5,412 nucleotides of DNA from an uncultured Bacteroidota bacterium (GTDB lineage Bacteria; Bacteroidota; Bacteroidia; Chitinophagales; Chitinophagaceae). Numbering within the stretch: position 1 is the stretch's first letter; the number at the start of each line of letters is the position of its first letter. Positions 5,055 through 5,412 of the stretch are shown one piece after another. The translations under genes and the position numbers were made by a program. The notes under the pieces were generated by a model. That model saw only the letters and a list, made by a program, of their open reading frames with translations, made no database searches and was not told where the DNA came from. Location: the NCBI GenBank assembly GCA_903825095.1, contig CAIJZF010000399.1, forward strand, positions 1-5,412, written 5' to 3'.

Positions 5055-5412
5055 ATGAAAAAAAATAAATTAGGTCGCGCCGATTTTATTAAAAAAGCAG
5101 CCATCGCCACTGCAGGTTTTTACATTGTACCAAGAAGTGTATTAGGTGGTGTGGGTTATGTAGCCCCTAGTGATAAATTAAATATTGCAGCCATAGGTTG
5201 TGGAGGAGAAGGCGATAACGATATTCAACATTTGGCCAATACACCTAATAAAAATACCAATATTGCTTTTTTATGTGATGTAGATGAAAGACCAGCCGCT
5301 TCTAAAAGAAAACAATTTCCGAAAGCAAAGTTTTATCACGACTGGAGAGAAATGTTTGATAAAGAAAGTAAAAACTTCGATGCAGTGACTGTTGCCATAC
5401 CCGATCATAACC
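5055..5412 (+). CDS. Gfo/Idh/MocA-family oxidoreductase with an exported-type N-terminus (cut by window edge)
   Basis: The frame opens with ATG at 5055 and runs off the window after 119 residues of a protein that is normally 430-480 long in this secreted subgroup. Residues 1-31 resemble the Tat-type leader of the group (DFIKKAAIATAGFYIVPRSV followed by LGG), but the expected arginine pair is replaced by LGRAD, with only Arg8 left. After APSDKLN comes the Rossmann start IAAIGCGGEG (44-53), whose GxGxxG pattern binds the NAD(P) dinucleotide. CDVDE at 74-78 ends the second strand, where the acid contacts the adenosine ribose, and VAIPDHN (113-119) matches the PDH turn of the family. Such proteins carry tightly bound NAD and oxidise or reduce sugar hydroxyls, including C3 of glycosides. 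The DUF1080 hydrolase gene lies 63 bases upstream on the same strand. The catalytic EKP-type lysine lies beyond the window edge. Confidence 0.92.
   Translation, partial: MKKNKLGRADFIKKAAIATAGFYIVPRSVLGGVGYVAPSDKLNIAAIGCGGEGDNDIQHLANTPNKNTNIAFLCDVDERPAASKRKQFPKAKFYHDWREMFDKESKNFDAVTVAIPDHN

Overview
The window reads as a chromosomal piece of an AT-rich member of the Bacteroidota, probably near the Chitinophagaceae or another Sphingobacteria-like group. The grounds are the protein families (a secreted DUF1080 protein, a Tat-exported sugar isomerase-like TIM barrel, a DUF2490 barrel, a secreted-type Gfo/Idh/MocA oxidoreductase), weak or absent Shine-Dalgarno sites, and one good match to the Bacteroidetes TTTG / TAnnTTTG promoter. 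The exact genus is a guess.

Left part (1-2040, minus strand). Three genes run in one direction: an Lrp/AsnC-type regulator, the Tat-exported 2Fe-2S subunit of a xanthine dehydrogenase-family enzyme, and its molybdenum cofactor subunit, which leaves the window at base 1. Gaps are 34 and 18 bases, so they can form one operon. The layout resembles periplasmic aldehyde oxidoreductases of the PaoABC type, with the small subunit carrying the export signal for the complex. No FAD subunit is visible.

Centre (2041-2506, no protein gene). This gap holds a perfect 9-bp AT-rich dyad, a strong Bacteroidetes-type promoter firing rightward, an RNA with a tRNA-like 3' end (T-arm, 7-nt acceptor strand, encoded CCA) and a matching 5' acceptor strand 166 nt away, and a strong intrinsic terminator straight after it. 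The RNA is too long for a tRNA and too short for a tmRNA, and I do not recognise its family. It is the most interesting object in the window.

Right part (2507-5412). An exported TIM-barrel sugar isomerase/epimerase-like protein faces a DUF2490 outer-membrane barrel protein, their stop codons two bases apart. Then come a secreted DUF1080 (3-keto-glycoside hydrolase family) protein and, 63 bases later, the start of a Gfo/Idh/MocA oxidoreductase cut by the window edge. Oxidoreductase, DUF1080 and TIM-barrel proteins together suggest envelope-located breakdown of glycosides through 3-keto intermediates. That link is an inference from family knowledge and neighbourhood.
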